Counted from the stretch's first letter, positions 13,201 through 25,639 are shown. The stretch: 64,000 nucleotides of DNA from Aspidiotus rigidus (GCA_035079385.1 JAVHKY010000010.1:4712001-4776000); one strand, 5' to 3'. Notes: generated by a model not told the origin, from the letters alone. Made by a program: numbers and translations.

Positions 13201-14060
13201 TTAGAGGAAACCTACATCTTTTCCAAAATGTTCTCCTCAAGAATCATGTCTTTAATGTTGTCCTCAACTGGACTATCATCAACTTCTGAGAAAATAATTT
13301 TGGAGAGAGCGGATTGCATCAGCTCGCCGATGTGCTCTTATAGGTCTGCTTATACGTGACCAGACATTATTTCCTCCACAGAAAGAGTGGCATAAATTAA
13401 ACTGAAAGCTTCTTTCAAGCCACTGCCCTCAATAATTGCCCCAATACATTCTAAGTATGTGACATAATCTGGTGAAACCTTCTAATCGAATGACAATGTG
13501 CTGCGGGAAAGTTTCACTCGGTACACAAGATCTCTTTCGCTTTCAGATAAAGAGGCAGATCAAAAGTGACAAAAGTTGTTCTTTGACTAACTTCAAGACT
13601 TTTTCCCATTGGAAAGGAAAGTGCGGACTTGATACAATTTTTGTCATGAGCAGTTAGAATGGAAGAAAAAGTACTTCAGATTTCTGGGTGATATTTTCTA
13701 TAAATCCGTACCATCCTTCCATTTTCATGTTGTTAACTTTTCCAAATAGCCAAGTAACATCATATAAGGATAACATTTCTCCTATTAACTGAATGTAATT
13801 AATCAAGTGATGTATATTGTGCAATAATGAGTCCTTCAAACTCGAATTAGGGACAGGATTTGCCGTCTGAAGAGGAATCACAGATAAGGTAGAAATTTGA
13901 CTAGCTTTAGGAATTTTTTTCAATCGGTGTAATGGTGGAAACTCGAGTACGCACTCCTTTGGAGTAACAATTCGAATGCCCCCCCCCCCCATAACTTGCA
14001 TCGTATTATGCCCATCTAAAGTTGATGAATTGAAATTGGCGTTGTCAAATACGTTTTGTC
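13190..14060 (-). pseudogene. Decayed ORF of an unidentified repetitive protein family
   Basis: Minus-strand frames read, in order, PKECVLEFPPLHRLKKI, then WYGFIENITQKSEVLFLPF, then SQRTTFVTFDLPLYLKAKEI, then HIVIRLEGF, EGSGLKEAFSLIYA and SVEEIMSGHVYADL. Frameshifts and stops separate them. The pattern (E...LPF, FVTFD.PLY.KA.EI, VVRLGGFH, GSGL.E....YA, SV..M..G.AY.RA) is one I recall from a large family of uncharacterised, highly repeated arthropod and cnidarian ORFs. I cannot name its function. It sits inside the foldback element, so it may be that element's relict gene or a separate insertion. Confidence 0.4.
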
Positions 14061-14392
14061 TATAATACGATCACTAGAATTGGAAATTGCGGATAATTCG
14101 AACGTGCGAGTCTCGTCATATGAGACGCCAAATTCTAAATTATAGAACAGATTCGCTGCTTGTTTTGACGAAAAATGTCTGTCCTAAAAGAATGGGAGAT
14201 TTAAAAGAACCATGTTGTAACGAACGAAGTTCGAAAGTACGTTAAATATCTTCATATTACTGTAACCGAGTGAGTGATGGCATTATTCGATGGTATATTT
14301 TATGGAGAACTTTTTGTACTTGGACATTTTTCCTCTAAATCTCAGACTTTCTAAGAAATTCAAGGAAGCCTAGACCTAGTATGAAGCTAGTA

Positions 14393-14716
14393 CAGTAACC
14401 TCCCGGTTATCCGACACAATTGGGGAATTGGGCGTGTCGGATAACGAAAAAGTCGGATAATACGGAGTATGTATTTTTTTCCAAATTTTCATGCATTTTG
14501 ATCAAATACAGTAGTGTAAAGCATAAAAGTAACATTCTGAGAAGTACTAACCGAACATGTATGTATTAAACTGAGTAAGAACAACGATAAGAAAGACCTA
14601 TAAGTTACGCATCTGATTCATGTTTGACCTGTCATCACGTGAAGTACAACAAATTTTCAGTGTCGGATAATACGGTGTGTCGGATAATGAGGTGTCGGAT
14701 AACCGGGAGGTTACTG
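14393..14716. mobile_element. Tigger/pogo-like MITE, 324 bp
   Basis: The termini CAGTAACCTCCCGGTTATCC (14393) and its complement (ending 14716) are near-perfect inverted repeats extending through the TGTCGGATAA motifs, flanked by TA on both sides. The CAGTA..C..CGGTTATCCGA end is typical of pogo/Tigger-type DNA transposons. It is inserted in minisatellite-family DNA whose unoccupied form is seen near 12350 and 34240. No transposase is present. Confidence 0.88.
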
Positions 14717-14719
14717 TAT

Positions 14720-15290
14720 AAAGAAGGCCTGAACCCACTATACGCCTAGTATAATATAGTTTGAGAGTCTAGATTTTTCTTGACTCTTGAGCTATAATAT
14801 TATGATAGAAGAGGGACTTGAAAAAATTTCATCCTCCAAACTATATACAAGAGGATTCGACATTCTTTCCGTTTAGAAAAATTTCATCCTCCAAGCTATA
14901 TAATAGGAGCCAAAATTTTTCCAAGTTTTTTGCCAGACGAAACACAGCGGACATATGAGAGGAAAAGGACTTGAAAAAATTTCGACCTCGAAGCTATGTA
15001 CAACAGGAGTCAAAATTTTCCCAAGTTTTTCGCCGGATATCGCACATTAAATTTCTCAAATAACCCCCCATAAAACAGATTCCCTGTTCAAAAATCTGAA
15101 AAAAGTTGAGAAAAAACTTGAAAAATCGACAATTTCTGAAAACAGTAAATTTGCAGATATTGTTATACAGCGTCAAGTTATCGTAATCAAGTGAGTGATG
15201 GCATTATTCGACGATAAATTTTAAAGAGAATCTTTTTGTACTGAGGTATTTTTGCTCTAAATCTCGAACTTTCTAAGAAAAAATTTTCTG
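14720..15290. repeat. Minisatellite-family and arm-module repeats
   Basis: Decayed 45-bp-type units (GGGACTTGAAAAAATTTC, AAGCTATATA) end at CCCCCATAAAACAGATTCCC near 15085. They are followed by an inverted copy of the TTTGACGCT / CACTCACTCGGTTAC module. Confidence 0.6.
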
Positions 15291-17118
15291 GCGTAGCCAA
15301 ATGAATGAAGATCATGTTTCATGCCCCCTTTTTTTATATTTTAGCAGTCGTCTTGCAATATTCTAATCTAGGCTTCTACTAGGTCAAGCGCGCGCTTGTG
15401 AGATATTACTTCACTTTTGCCCTTACTTTCATTGAACTACACGCCTTTTGTGACGCTTCGGAGAAAGCCTATAAAATATTTTGAGCTATTTTCGTGGGGC
15501 AACCCTTCAACTTGCGTGAAATCTGATATGAAATATTTTGGGCGGTTGGCTTTCGTGGGCGCTTCCTTGGTTTAGCATAAGTCTGGTATGAAGGTCTTAT
15601 ATAATAAAGGTAGTATATAAAGAGAGGCCAGCTTTCCCAATTCCAAGAATTAGCTTGAAGAAAGGCAGCCTTCTTAAGCCACTTCAGGTCTACTATACGT
15701 ATTAGGGTAGGGGGCTAGTATAATGAAGGCTAGTATACTGCATATGTATCCTAAGCCTGTAGTATAAAAGCAGCCTAGCTTCCTCCTAAGCGCCTAGTAT
15801 GAAGCTGTTCTAAAGGTGGTTTCGACCTAATTAAGCCCCAATGGTAGTATACAAGGAGAGGGGTCACAGCTGATTACATAGTTTATTATAAAAGCGGCAC
15901 CCAGTATAATAGTGGTAGTATAAAAAATTTCGAAATTAGGGTAGGGCTCAGAGAAAACACTCGCTCCGCTCGTTCGTCCCCTTCTTCGTCTAGTATAAGT
16001 CTATTCAGAATAAGCTAGTATACTGTATATTAGGTCTGGGTTTCATAGCCCTTCTCGATGAGTCCGCTCGTTCGCCTCGTTCTTTGTCCAGTATAAGTCT
16101 AGTTTGGAGCTAGTATATAAAGGTAGTCTAGTATGAAGCAAGACCAGTATACAATGTCAAATAGTATAGCTCAGCTAGTATGTTAGGCTAGTATAATGTA
16201 GGGGTACATTAGGGCTAGTATAATGAAGCCTAGTCTAGTACACTAAGCTAGTATTGCACGCACGCATGCTCACGCGCACGCAAATTTCGAAATCAGGGTA
16301 GGGCTCAGAGAAAAAATCCCAAGTCCCAAGGTCATCTGCACGCATGCACGCACGCTCACGCGCACGCATATTTCCAAATTCAGGCCAGAAAATGTTGAGA
16401 AAAACTTCAAAAATCGACAATTTTCTGACAGACATTGTCATACAGCGTCAAATTATCGTAACCGAGTAAGTGATGACACTAATCGATGGTAAATTTTTGA
16501 CATGTTTCATGTCTTTGCTCTGGCCTGAATTTCGAAATTTGCGTGCGCGTGCGTGCGTGTAGATGATCTTGGGACTTGGGATTTTTTCTCTGAGCCCTAC
16601 CCTAATTTCGAAATTTGTGTGCGCGTGCGTGCAATACTAGCTTAGTATACTAGACTAGGCTTCATATACTAGCCTAATATACTAGCTGAGCTATACTATT
16701 TGACATTGTATACTGGGCTTGCTTCATACTAGACTAGCTTCGTACTAGCTCTAAACTAGACTTGTACTGGACAAAGAAGGAGGCGAACGAGCGAGCTTCA
16801 TACTACATCTAGGCTTCTTTTAAACCAAAAGCTTCTTTTCAAAAACTCCATATATTCTCACGAAACAGACGCTCATATGAGAGTACGACCCTTCTTCCTT
16901 GTAGCCCATAATATAGGATAGTGGACTTTCGCCCCATGAAAATAGCTCAAAAAATATTTTTCCCAAGAATGTAGATAACTGCTCGCTGCATAGGCTTTCT
17001 TAAAAACGTCACAAAAAGCGTGTAGTTCAATGAAAGTAGCGGTAAAAGTGAAGTAATACCTCATGTGCGTTTGACCTAACCAAAATTTACCAAAGTCGCA
17101 AGAAAACTTCCATGAAAC

Positions 17119-17352
17119 TCCGTTTCTACTGGTCGGAGATTTTAACATCAATCTTAACACAGAAGCAGGAAACAAGTTAATTCAATTTCTGAAAGAAACG
17201 TGGAATTTAGACATAAGTAATGATAAAGCTCTGCCTACAACACGACATCAAACGTGCCTGGATGCTGTGTTCTACAGAAAAATTAAGAATTTATCCTATT
17301 TTTCATATCATAGACCTTTAATTACTGTAACTGAAGAGAATAATGCTTTATG
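17119..17352 (+). pseudogene. AP-endonuclease (EEP) domain fragment of a retro- or rolling-circle element
   Basis: A plus-strand frame reads FLLVGDFNINLNTEAGNKLI, then LKETWNLDISND, TTRHQTCLDAVFYR and SYFSYHRPLI before a stop. GDFN is the catalytic Asn/Asp motif of exonuclease-endonuclease-phosphatase nucleases. The terminal SDH..P motif is replaced by SYHRP, a form I recall from endonuclease domains attached to Helentron-type helicase proteins. The N-terminal half is missing. A LINE origin is the alternative. It lies within the right arm of the foldback element and has no counterpart in the left arm. Confidence 0.6.
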
Positions 17353-17814
17353 AAATAAAATTGAAGTTCAACGCGTTTTGTGTTTTACTTTCCCTACCAT
17401 AGACCTCTTATTTTAAAGCTAGTCAGACTAACATACTGGGCAAGTCGACAAGTGAGAGAAAAGACATGAAACATGATCTTTATTTATTTGGCTCTGCCAG
17501 AAAATTTTTATGGAGAATCTTTTTGTACCCAGGTATTTTTGCTCTAAATCTCATACTTTTCGAGAAAAATTGAAAAAACCAAAAAACGTGCCAGATAAGC
17601 CCCCCCTTTCAAGGGGTTCCGCAAGTGGTGGGGGTGATGGGTTGTTGCCAAATAACAAGGACACTAAGGCCAACACTTTTCAGCAATAAAATCTTGGATG
17701 AACTTTTTTTTTTCAAAGCACTTATTTATTGTAATTCTACTGGGCTAACGAGTATTTTGTGTGTGTGAGTGACTAGCTGCCGTACAAAGTTAAATTACCG
17801 TACAACCAAATCGA

Positions 17815-18340
17815 CGATCAGGCAAACTGTGTACAAATATTAAAACCACGACCCAAAAACGCCAATATCGGAAGGAGGGATGCTTGTATCGGAAAACTAG
17901 TATGATAAATTAAACGTCGCAATTTAACAGAGTCTCCTCCGTATAGATATAAGAGTTTTCCCTCTGAGTTTTTTTTTTTTTTTCAGTTTTAAGAATGATT
18001 TCCTAACGAATTTCAAAATACTATCGTAACATTACCTTGCGAAGATGAATTGCCTTGTATTCAAACCAGCGATCAGGCAAATGCGCGATCGTTTAAAGGA
18101 TGTGCGTGTCTGTGTGAATATTGTGATAACATTAACCCTGATTTCTGATGAATAGGTATCATGCAAATCGAGACAAATTCGGTATCTTAGTTGGGAAGAG
18201 TCTTCTCCTTGAGTTTACTACAGCTTTAACGATGATTTGCCCAGAGATTTGGCGAGATGAATTGCCATATATTCTAGTAAATGATAAGGCAAACTCAAAA
18301 CTCGATCATTTTTCGAACGATTGGTGCTAGAGTTTGGATA
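17815..18340. repeat. Degenerate tandem repeat, about 2-3 units
   Basis: ATCAGGCAAACTGTG (17818), ATCAGGCAAATGCGC (18070) and ATAAGGCAAACTC (18283) recur at 210-250 bp. Other recurring pairs are GATGAATTGCCTTGTATTC / GATGAATTGCCATATATTC and GAGTTTTCCCTCTGAG / GAGTCTTCTCCTTGAG. It is an old duplication with no coding capacity seen. Confidence 0.45.
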
Positions 18341-19642
18341 GTGTCATGACAATGTGCGAGACGAGTTGGATAAAAACTACATATGGTGGAAACACGGTGT
18401 CGTTATATTGAACAGATGTAGCGAAGAAGCGGAAACCGTACAGCCCAAGTAAAAGGAAACGCAACCATAGTCTATAAAGAAGATGCGACAGTGAATTTAA
18501 TAAGTCTCTATAAACTCACTATATGCTCTCTGGAATACCTAGAACTTCTTACCTACGGTAACAACCCCGTGTTACTTTATGAAGTATATATTTCTTCGTT
18601 TTAAGTACGTATATTCCTGTGGTAGAACGTTGGTCCAAAACCTCGAAAATTTATGGCGTAGGTACCTGCCTACGCACACTCCCGAATGAAAATTTGTTTG
18701 GAAATCGGTTTCGGCCGTACTTTCTGCGCTGAATTCAAGAGGAGCATGAGAAATGTGATCGTTTCGCAGATTCATAGCCGTTTTCTCATTACTCAAGTAG
18801 ATGTGTTCTCTTGTATTACGGTATGATCTCGTTTAATTGAAGCTTATAGGCCTACCTAGTTGCAAAACGGTCCTGTAACGTTGATCGAAGCTCGAAAACT
18901 GTACTATAAGTTACATCCATAAGAATTGTTTGAAAAGATAATGGAACGAAACAGCTCTTGGAGTATTTTATGCGTTTCTAGTTATTACGAGTGAGGACAT
19001 GGGCCGCCATATTTAGTCGTTACATCATCATTTCTTACAGTTCCTTACTTAGGTACCTAGGTGAGGAATTTGGAAACAATTAGTGGAGTTATTTTGTACC
19101 GTAGGCCTATCTCTTAATAACGCTTACTAGCTATCCTATATTTTTATAATTTTCAAATTCTAATAAACTGTAATTAGTCATTGGTATAGAGAAGTAGGAC
19201 GCAACGGCTAACTATTATATGTTCTCATACTCATTATAAGGCTCTAGAAGAGATTCGACTTCGAAATCCATAGGGTCTGCTGCTATCGTTAATCGAAATA
19301 CGAAAACTTGAAACCAGTACATCTATTTATGACCAGTAGTGGAATTTTTTTTTTTTCGACACATTCGCCGAAAGTACGTCTATTTTAGACAGCGAAAACT
19401 GCGTTCATCGATCAATTATGAGAATAATGAAAACAGTGGCGAAAAAAATTCAAACCCGTGGCGAAAAAACTCGGCAACAATGATTCTGATCGTACAATAA
19501 AGACTTAATCGTTCGAAGAACGACTCCATTGATTTACGGATTCCATGAATTGTAATAAAGCACTTGAAATTTTGGGAAGTGGAATAATTTAACAACGAAA
19601 GACAATGATTTTTTACGTGCGGGTTAATATTCAGAAGGGGGG
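18341..19642. other. Non-coding stretch, nothing recognised
   Basis: AT-rich, with short frames only. A poly-T run lies near 19350. Confidence 0.4.
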
Positions 19643-19743
19643 GGGGGCGTAGTTAGTAGATGAGAATACAAGCGCCCGGCAAGTGAAAGGTCTCGGGTTC
19701 GGATCTTGACGAGGTGACCAAATTTTTCGCTTGTATTCTCATC
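19643..19743 (+). repeat. tRNA-like sequence within a perfect 16-bp hairpin
   Basis: GGGGGCGTAGTTAGTAGA at the left and GGTCTCGGGTTCGGATC further on resemble a tRNA 5' end with D arm and a T-arm/B-box. GATGAGAATACAAGCG (19659-19674) is perfectly complementary to 19728-19743. It could be a tRNA-derived SINE head or a tRNA pseudogene; the anticodon stem does not fold normally, so it is not a working tRNA. Confidence 0.4.
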
Positions 19744-19932
19744 CCCTCCTGGAATAATTTAGGCATAAGTAAATTGCTTTCGGCGTAGGCCTATGTTGTT
19801 TAAAAAACTTTCGTAAAGTACGCGAGCAGCGACGTGAGAAATATCGCAACTCATTTGAGGATGATCGTCAAACTCGTTGCGATAATTCTCATTTTCGCTG
19901 CAAGTTACTTATATTATATTTTTATATTTTTT

Positions 19933-20067
<135 letters not shown>

Positions 20068-20627
20068 AACTGAAAATAATAAATAATATCGGAATATTTT
20101 ATAAAAATCCTGGATGGACGAAAATCTTGTACTTGGGTAAAACGGACTCGGAAAGAGTCCGAGAGAGCAACTGTTGTCTTTTTGAACCTTTCCCTCATGT
20201 AAACTAGAATTATACTTCTTTAAAAATATTATAGTCGGAGTCGAAAAAGAAATGGTGGTGGATCAACTTTGTCTAATCTAATTACAAATAATTTTTCCCC
20301 CCTCTTCCACATAATCAGGAGAAAAAAAGACATGCCGACGAAGAAACGATGTTCTTAGGTACATTTTCTCCTGTAAATCGAGCTCTTAATAGCTAGCGTC
20401 CAAGGAAGGCGGTATATAGAAACAGAAATCCGATTTTTTGCTCCAAGAAAATTTTACGTCAGAAAATGGACGAATTTCCGATGATTTCGAAGAAAAATTT
20501 TCAATCCTACTTCCGGTGGCCGCCTCTAGTTGAACCATTCTGACAAAAAATTAAACAACGTATTCGAAACTCGAGCAGTGCGAGACTTTTTGAGCGAAGC
20601 ACTTCCTGAATAATTATATGGACTCGA

Positions 20628-20975
20628 GATGTTCATTCTTGGGCAATTCAAGGGTTCATGTTCTATGCTATGCAAAAGGAGTAATTATCATTATAATAGC
20701 TCGACGATTCGTTTCAATGGAAGAGAAAGCGAAGCGAAAATCGAATAACTTCGCATACCGACAAACTGCATAAATTCCCAAATTCGTTCCATGATATGTA
20801 GCTCAGCGGGATGTTTATTCTTTGGCTATCAAGGGTTCATATTCTATTCAAAAGGAGCATCATTAATAGCTCGATGATTCATTTCAGGGGGGAAGAGAAA
20901 GCGAAGCAAAAATCGAATAACTTCGCGTATACCGACAAACTGCATAAATTTTCGAACATTCTATCTACTGATCGT
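20628..20975. repeat. Tandem duplication, two units of about 181 bp
   Basis: GATGTTCATTCTT..TCAAGGGTTCATGTTCTAT at 20628 recurs as GATGTTTATTCTT..TCAAGGGTTCATATTCTAT at 20810. Each is followed by AATAGCTCGAYGATTC and by an AAAATCGAATAACTTCGC / CCGACAAACTGCATAAATT tail. Confidence 0.75.
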
Positions 20976-21819
20976 GAGAAAGAAATAATTTGCTGTATGA
21001 AATCAGTAAATCCTTCGTTTACGCCTACAAAGCTGAATATTGTTCATACTCTCTGCTCTAAGTTTTTCTTTCACCATTCGAGTGAAAACTACCAGAAAAT
21101 TTCTTGTTATTGTTATTGCTCACGTATTTCGGTTCGCTACGCTACCCACAAAGAAATATATATCGAAAATTTACGTCACTTGGTGTCAGTTCTTTCTCCT
21201 CTTATTTTTATTTCTAAATCGTCTTTTATATTCGTAGGTATGTAACGCTGAATAACTTAAACATTTTTCCGTTGGCATCAATTTCTTCTATAGTCCGTTC
21301 ACTTTAAGAAAGGATAGAATGTAGTACAAAGTACGTACCTCGAGAACAGAACGCTCCAGGTAATTTTAATCTACCGTCCTGTTCTTAACGTGAACAGAGT
21401 ATCCGATTGCGTACACATACTTCAACGCGGCACGTATGTAGATCGTAGGGCGCGCGCAGCTACCATTCTCCCTCTTCATTCGTCAATGCTTGTCGCCAAC
21501 CAATAGAAAGAGAGAAACCGATTGAACCTTCTTTCAAAGCAGTGTTCATCCTGGGTTAAAGTCGCTATCCGGGAGAAAAAAAGTTCGCGCCTGAGGCCCG
21601 CGCATCATTTCCTCTTACGCAGACTTCTTGGCGGGTACGCGAGTTCGAATCCAGCGTCTCATTTTCTTAACCTTTGTATTGTGAACTCAAACAAATCTCG
21701 CATTCGATCAGCTTTTAGTGTTTTTTTTCTGGAAGTATTCATTCGTAGGTAATTAACGTTTAATTACAATTCGATGGAATTTTTCTTTCATTTATTATTT
21801 ATGCAACAAACGAATTTTC
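20976..21819. other. Non-coding stretch, nothing recognised
   Basis: Contains an isolated B-box-like GAGTTCGAATCC at about 21640 without a foldable tRNA around it. Confidence 0.35.
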
Positions 21820-22960
21820 GTATTTAATCGTAAGATAAAACTTCGAGTTGTAAATATCGTACTTCAATCTCGTATTCACGATCGCGATGGAAATTCCGCT
21901 GAGATTCAGGTAAAGTAGAACATTTTATGGCGTGGGTAGATTATCCATATTTTGGTAGGAGAAATCATTACGAAACGTTTGATTTTTTTGTACTCGGATA
22001 ATTAGACAGCTTCGAATACCTTTAGGCCTATAGACGTTCCTAGTTAGAATTTTCATTTTAGGTCAACTCGCGAGTAAGAAGATCTAGCGAAAACACTATG
22101 ATTATTTTTTTGTTTTTTCATCGTTTGTTTATCAACTTCGAATAGTAGTAATAAGGCTTATTTTATTTTAGATCAAGTCGCGAGTAGGCAGCATTCGTCA
22201 ATGTTTTCTCCTGGGTTTTGTCAGTTTCTATAATAGTCGTAGTAACTGACAGATACTTATTTTAGATCATATCGCGCATAAAAAGATTTTACGAAGATGC
22301 TATCGTTCATGTTTTTTCGCGGCTTCGAATAGACAGAGAAGTGGCCTAGCATCCCCTCCTACTGCAATAAATTCGTCCATCTACCGCCTCGTTTTGGTCT
22401 CATCAAAAGCATAAAAAGTCCTTACGTTAAATTCGTTATTTTCCTGGACGCAGATTATTCGAAATTGGTTCGATCATAATTTGGTGGAAAAAAAATTTCA
22501 TTTCAAATAAATCATCTTTTATAAGTTTTTACGCTATAAAAGCATTATTTTCCGAGCTATCAACCGATAAGTAGAACGTGTTTCTGCTATCGAACATCGT
22601 CGTTCATTTGCGCAATGGATGGTAATCGTACGCGATTGCTCGTATCATATTTATCGTCTTTTAACTTTGAACATTATGCTTCCGACGTACTTTAGAACGA
22701 ACAGAAGATAGTATGTTCTACATGAAATTATATATCTAACGAGTGTAATCTCAGGCACTTTGATCGAAGCAATTCTGAGAAATCTTGTCATCGAAAAATA
22801 AGAAGTTAACGTAGTTATACGCTCTTACGAAGGTTTTACGCGCACGACTTACGAGGTAAACGTTGTTAATAATTTAAACTCTGATCGTGATGCTGTAATG
22901 TTTGCCTATCGTGCTCCGGAAACCGTTCGCGTTATCTGGTAATATCGGCCCTTGATTATG
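21820..22960 (+). repeat. Copy 2 of the dispersed, possibly exon-bearing repeat
   Basis: A block ending CTGAGATTCAG, with donor-like GTAAAG at 21910, reads FTIAMEIPLRFR, against FTIHDTLLRFR in copy 1. A second block at 22891-22923 reads MFAYRAPET with four synonymous differences from copy 1. Between them is unrelated AT-rich DNA. Confidence 0.3.
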
Positions 22961-23877
<917 letters not shown>

Positions 23878-24134
23878 TGTGCAACAGATTTTATAATGGG
23901 CCGCTATAGTCTAAAACACGAGCGAATCTGAATAAGAAATTCACGACTCAGGAGGGAATATAATCTTATCGCTTTTCAAATATTGTCGAGTTCTGTTTGT
24001 AAGCAATTGCAAACCAAAAGAAAATGTAGGAAAGAGTCGTTGAAAATTCACTCTGAAGAGTGACACGAGCTGATTATCAAATAGCCCATCACTACTGAAC
24101 AGTTATCGAGTCAACTGCTCGTCTTCATTTGATT

Positions 24135-24775
24135 CTGGAAGTATTTTCAACGCTGAATTCAAATCCATTTTCCGATTTTCGCTATCACGTCATGTTTTTG
24201 AGTAATCACGAAAAATATGGAAAATTGTCAGAACATCATATCACATCGGAAACAAGTGATACCTAATTTGATGACTTATTGTAGGTAGGCCTACATAAAA
24301 ATCTAGCTTGAATCTTCTTTCATCAGAAACCGAAGGATGAGGAAGATTCGGTATTCTTCAAGTGAAGGAACACTGTGTTTTGATACTGTTTTGCCGATCA
24401 TAATTCTTTCAGAAAATCGCGAATTACTTATTTAATAACCTTTTGATTTGTGATGAAAGAAGATTCAAGCTAGATTTTCATATACCTAGGAGATTATCAA
24501 ATTAATTAAGTATCATTTGTGAGCTGCAACTGCCCAATGGCGCAGGAACACCATTTCTCTCTCATAGGTCATCTATTCAGAGACAAATGGTGTTCCTGTC
24601 AGTGGGCAATGAGTATCCTTTTCTCATCGCAGGTCACATTTGTTTTCAATGTGATGTTCTGAAAATATGACGATTTTTCATATTATTTTTACGTGATTAC
24701 TCAAAAACGTGACTTGATAGTAATAAACCAAAAACGGATTTGGATTCAGCGTTGAAAATACTGGTACTTCTAGAA
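24135..24775. mobile_element. Foldback element with long arms, about 640 bp
   Basis: The left arm (24135 to about 24345, with GATTCTGGAAGTA, TTTTCAACGCTGAAT, TTTTTGAGTAATCACG and a TCTAGCTTGAATCTTCTTTC tail) is the reverse complement of the right arm (about 24445-24775). The right arm is longer because it carries a 116-bp MITE (24521-24636) and a few small indels. Non-autonomous foldback element; no ORF. Confidence 0.8.
24521..24636. mobile_element. Hairpin MITE, copy 2 (116 bp), nested
   Basis: It is bounded by the direct repeat CATTTGT (24514-24520 and 24637-24643). The opposite arm of the surrounding foldback has the site only once (complement ACAAGTG), so this is a documented insertion. 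Arms GGCGCAGGAACACCATTT and its near complement fold over a short loop. Copy 1 is at 9678-9791. Confidence 0.85.
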
Positions 24776-24796
24776 TCACGTGAACACGAGCCAATT

Positions 24797-25008
24797 CAGG
24801 CGCGGATCCAGACGATCACTTCGGGAGGGGAAACAATCCAAAAAAAGTTTAAAGGACCTTTTTTTTTTTTTTTTTTTTTTACATTTTTTTCGATACTACA
24901 GATTTTTTGTTGTTTTTTTGGTTTTTTGGGGGATTTTTTTTTTTTTTTTTTTTTGGGGGGGGGGGGGGAATTTCCCCCCATCCCCCCCCCCTCGTGGATC
25001 CGCGCCTG
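24797..25008. mobile_element. TIR element with poly-T/poly-G core
   Basis: CAGGCGCGGATCCA (24797) is mirrored by TGGATCCGCGCCTG (ending 25008). CAG..GCGGATCCA termini are common in hAT-type MITEs, but no clear 8-bp target duplication is visible. The core is runs of T, G and C (24859-24990). Confidence 0.65.
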
Positions 25009-25252
25009 CAGCCATCGACTCGATTGCTGTTCAGTATCCCCGAAAACAAGTACCTATGTCTTACACGTACAATTGTTTTTAATTTAAACATAGATATTTT
25101 TTCCCTGTCCCGTTGCCAGAAAGTAAAATCTTCTTTCTATGATAAAGCTTTTAAAAATTTGCGCTTTTCAGACGTAACAATTGATGAGTTTTATAAATAC
25201 TTTGCGACCATCTACCTATCGTCAAAGCTCTCATTTCAAAATTTATTGTTCA

Positions 25253-25396
25253 GGGGTCTCCTACAATGAACAAAAGTTGGCGACGAACAATGGGCAACCC
25301 AGTGATCAGATCTTAAACATTATTGGTCCATTCTATACTAGATTGCTCGTTGCTTGTTGCTCGTAGCCAACTTTCGTTCATTGTAGGGGATACCCC
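25253..25396. mobile_element. Palindromic MITE, 144 bp
   Basis: GGGGTCTCCTACAATGAAC..AAGTTGGC at the left is the near complement of GCCAACTTTCGTTCATTGTA..GGGGATACCCC at the right. Central short repeats (GAACAATGGGCAAC / GTTGCTTGTTGCTCG) extend the fold. Confidence 0.75.
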
Positions 25397-25639
25397 TTAC
25401 TCTTTCAAGTATCCCTCCTTGATACCTTGAACTTTTGACTGGAGTATTGCTTTATATTACGACGAGTATTTGTAGTTGGTGGGATGAGGGGTGAAACGTA
25501 AGTTATGGCATTTTCTATGTAAAAAAAGAACCTAGCCGAACTAAGGGAAGCTCACATGCTCTAAACAATATCTAGAAAAGTTTTGTTGAACGTCATACTT
25601 CGATAATATGAGCAGAAGTCTGTTTTGCTATCCGTCGAA

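Larger units (their letters stand above)
12652..17750. repeat. Giant imperfect inverted repeat / foldback element, about 5.1 kb
   Basis: The outer arms 12652-12890 and 17506-17750 are reverse complements. Each begins with AGCCCAGTAGAATTACA, an A-run, then GTCCATC..GATTTTA and the GGAACCCCTTGAAAG / CCACTTGCG block. The inner arms 15400-16490 and 16495-17070 are also reverse complements: a TAGTATA-rich block, a GCACGCACGC block, GGGTAGGGCTCAGAGAAAA, and a CACTTTTG..TTTCATTGAACTACACGC block. The palindrome centre is near 16490. The left half is expanded by other insertions (13.2-15.3 kb). A solo copy of the outer arm sits at 28468-28790. Length and structure suit a foldback transposon or a head-to-head duplication; which one is not decided by the sequence. 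Confidence 0.75.

Noticed and set aside
21560..21680. tRNA gene suggested by GAGTTCGAATCC
   Set aside because: The T-stem has two mismatches and no matching acceptor or D-arm could be folded; a chance B-box or an old pseudogene.
24740..25269. Overlapping ORFs rich in Phe, Pro, Lys and Gly
   Set aside because: They read through homopolymer T, G and C runs inside a TIR element.
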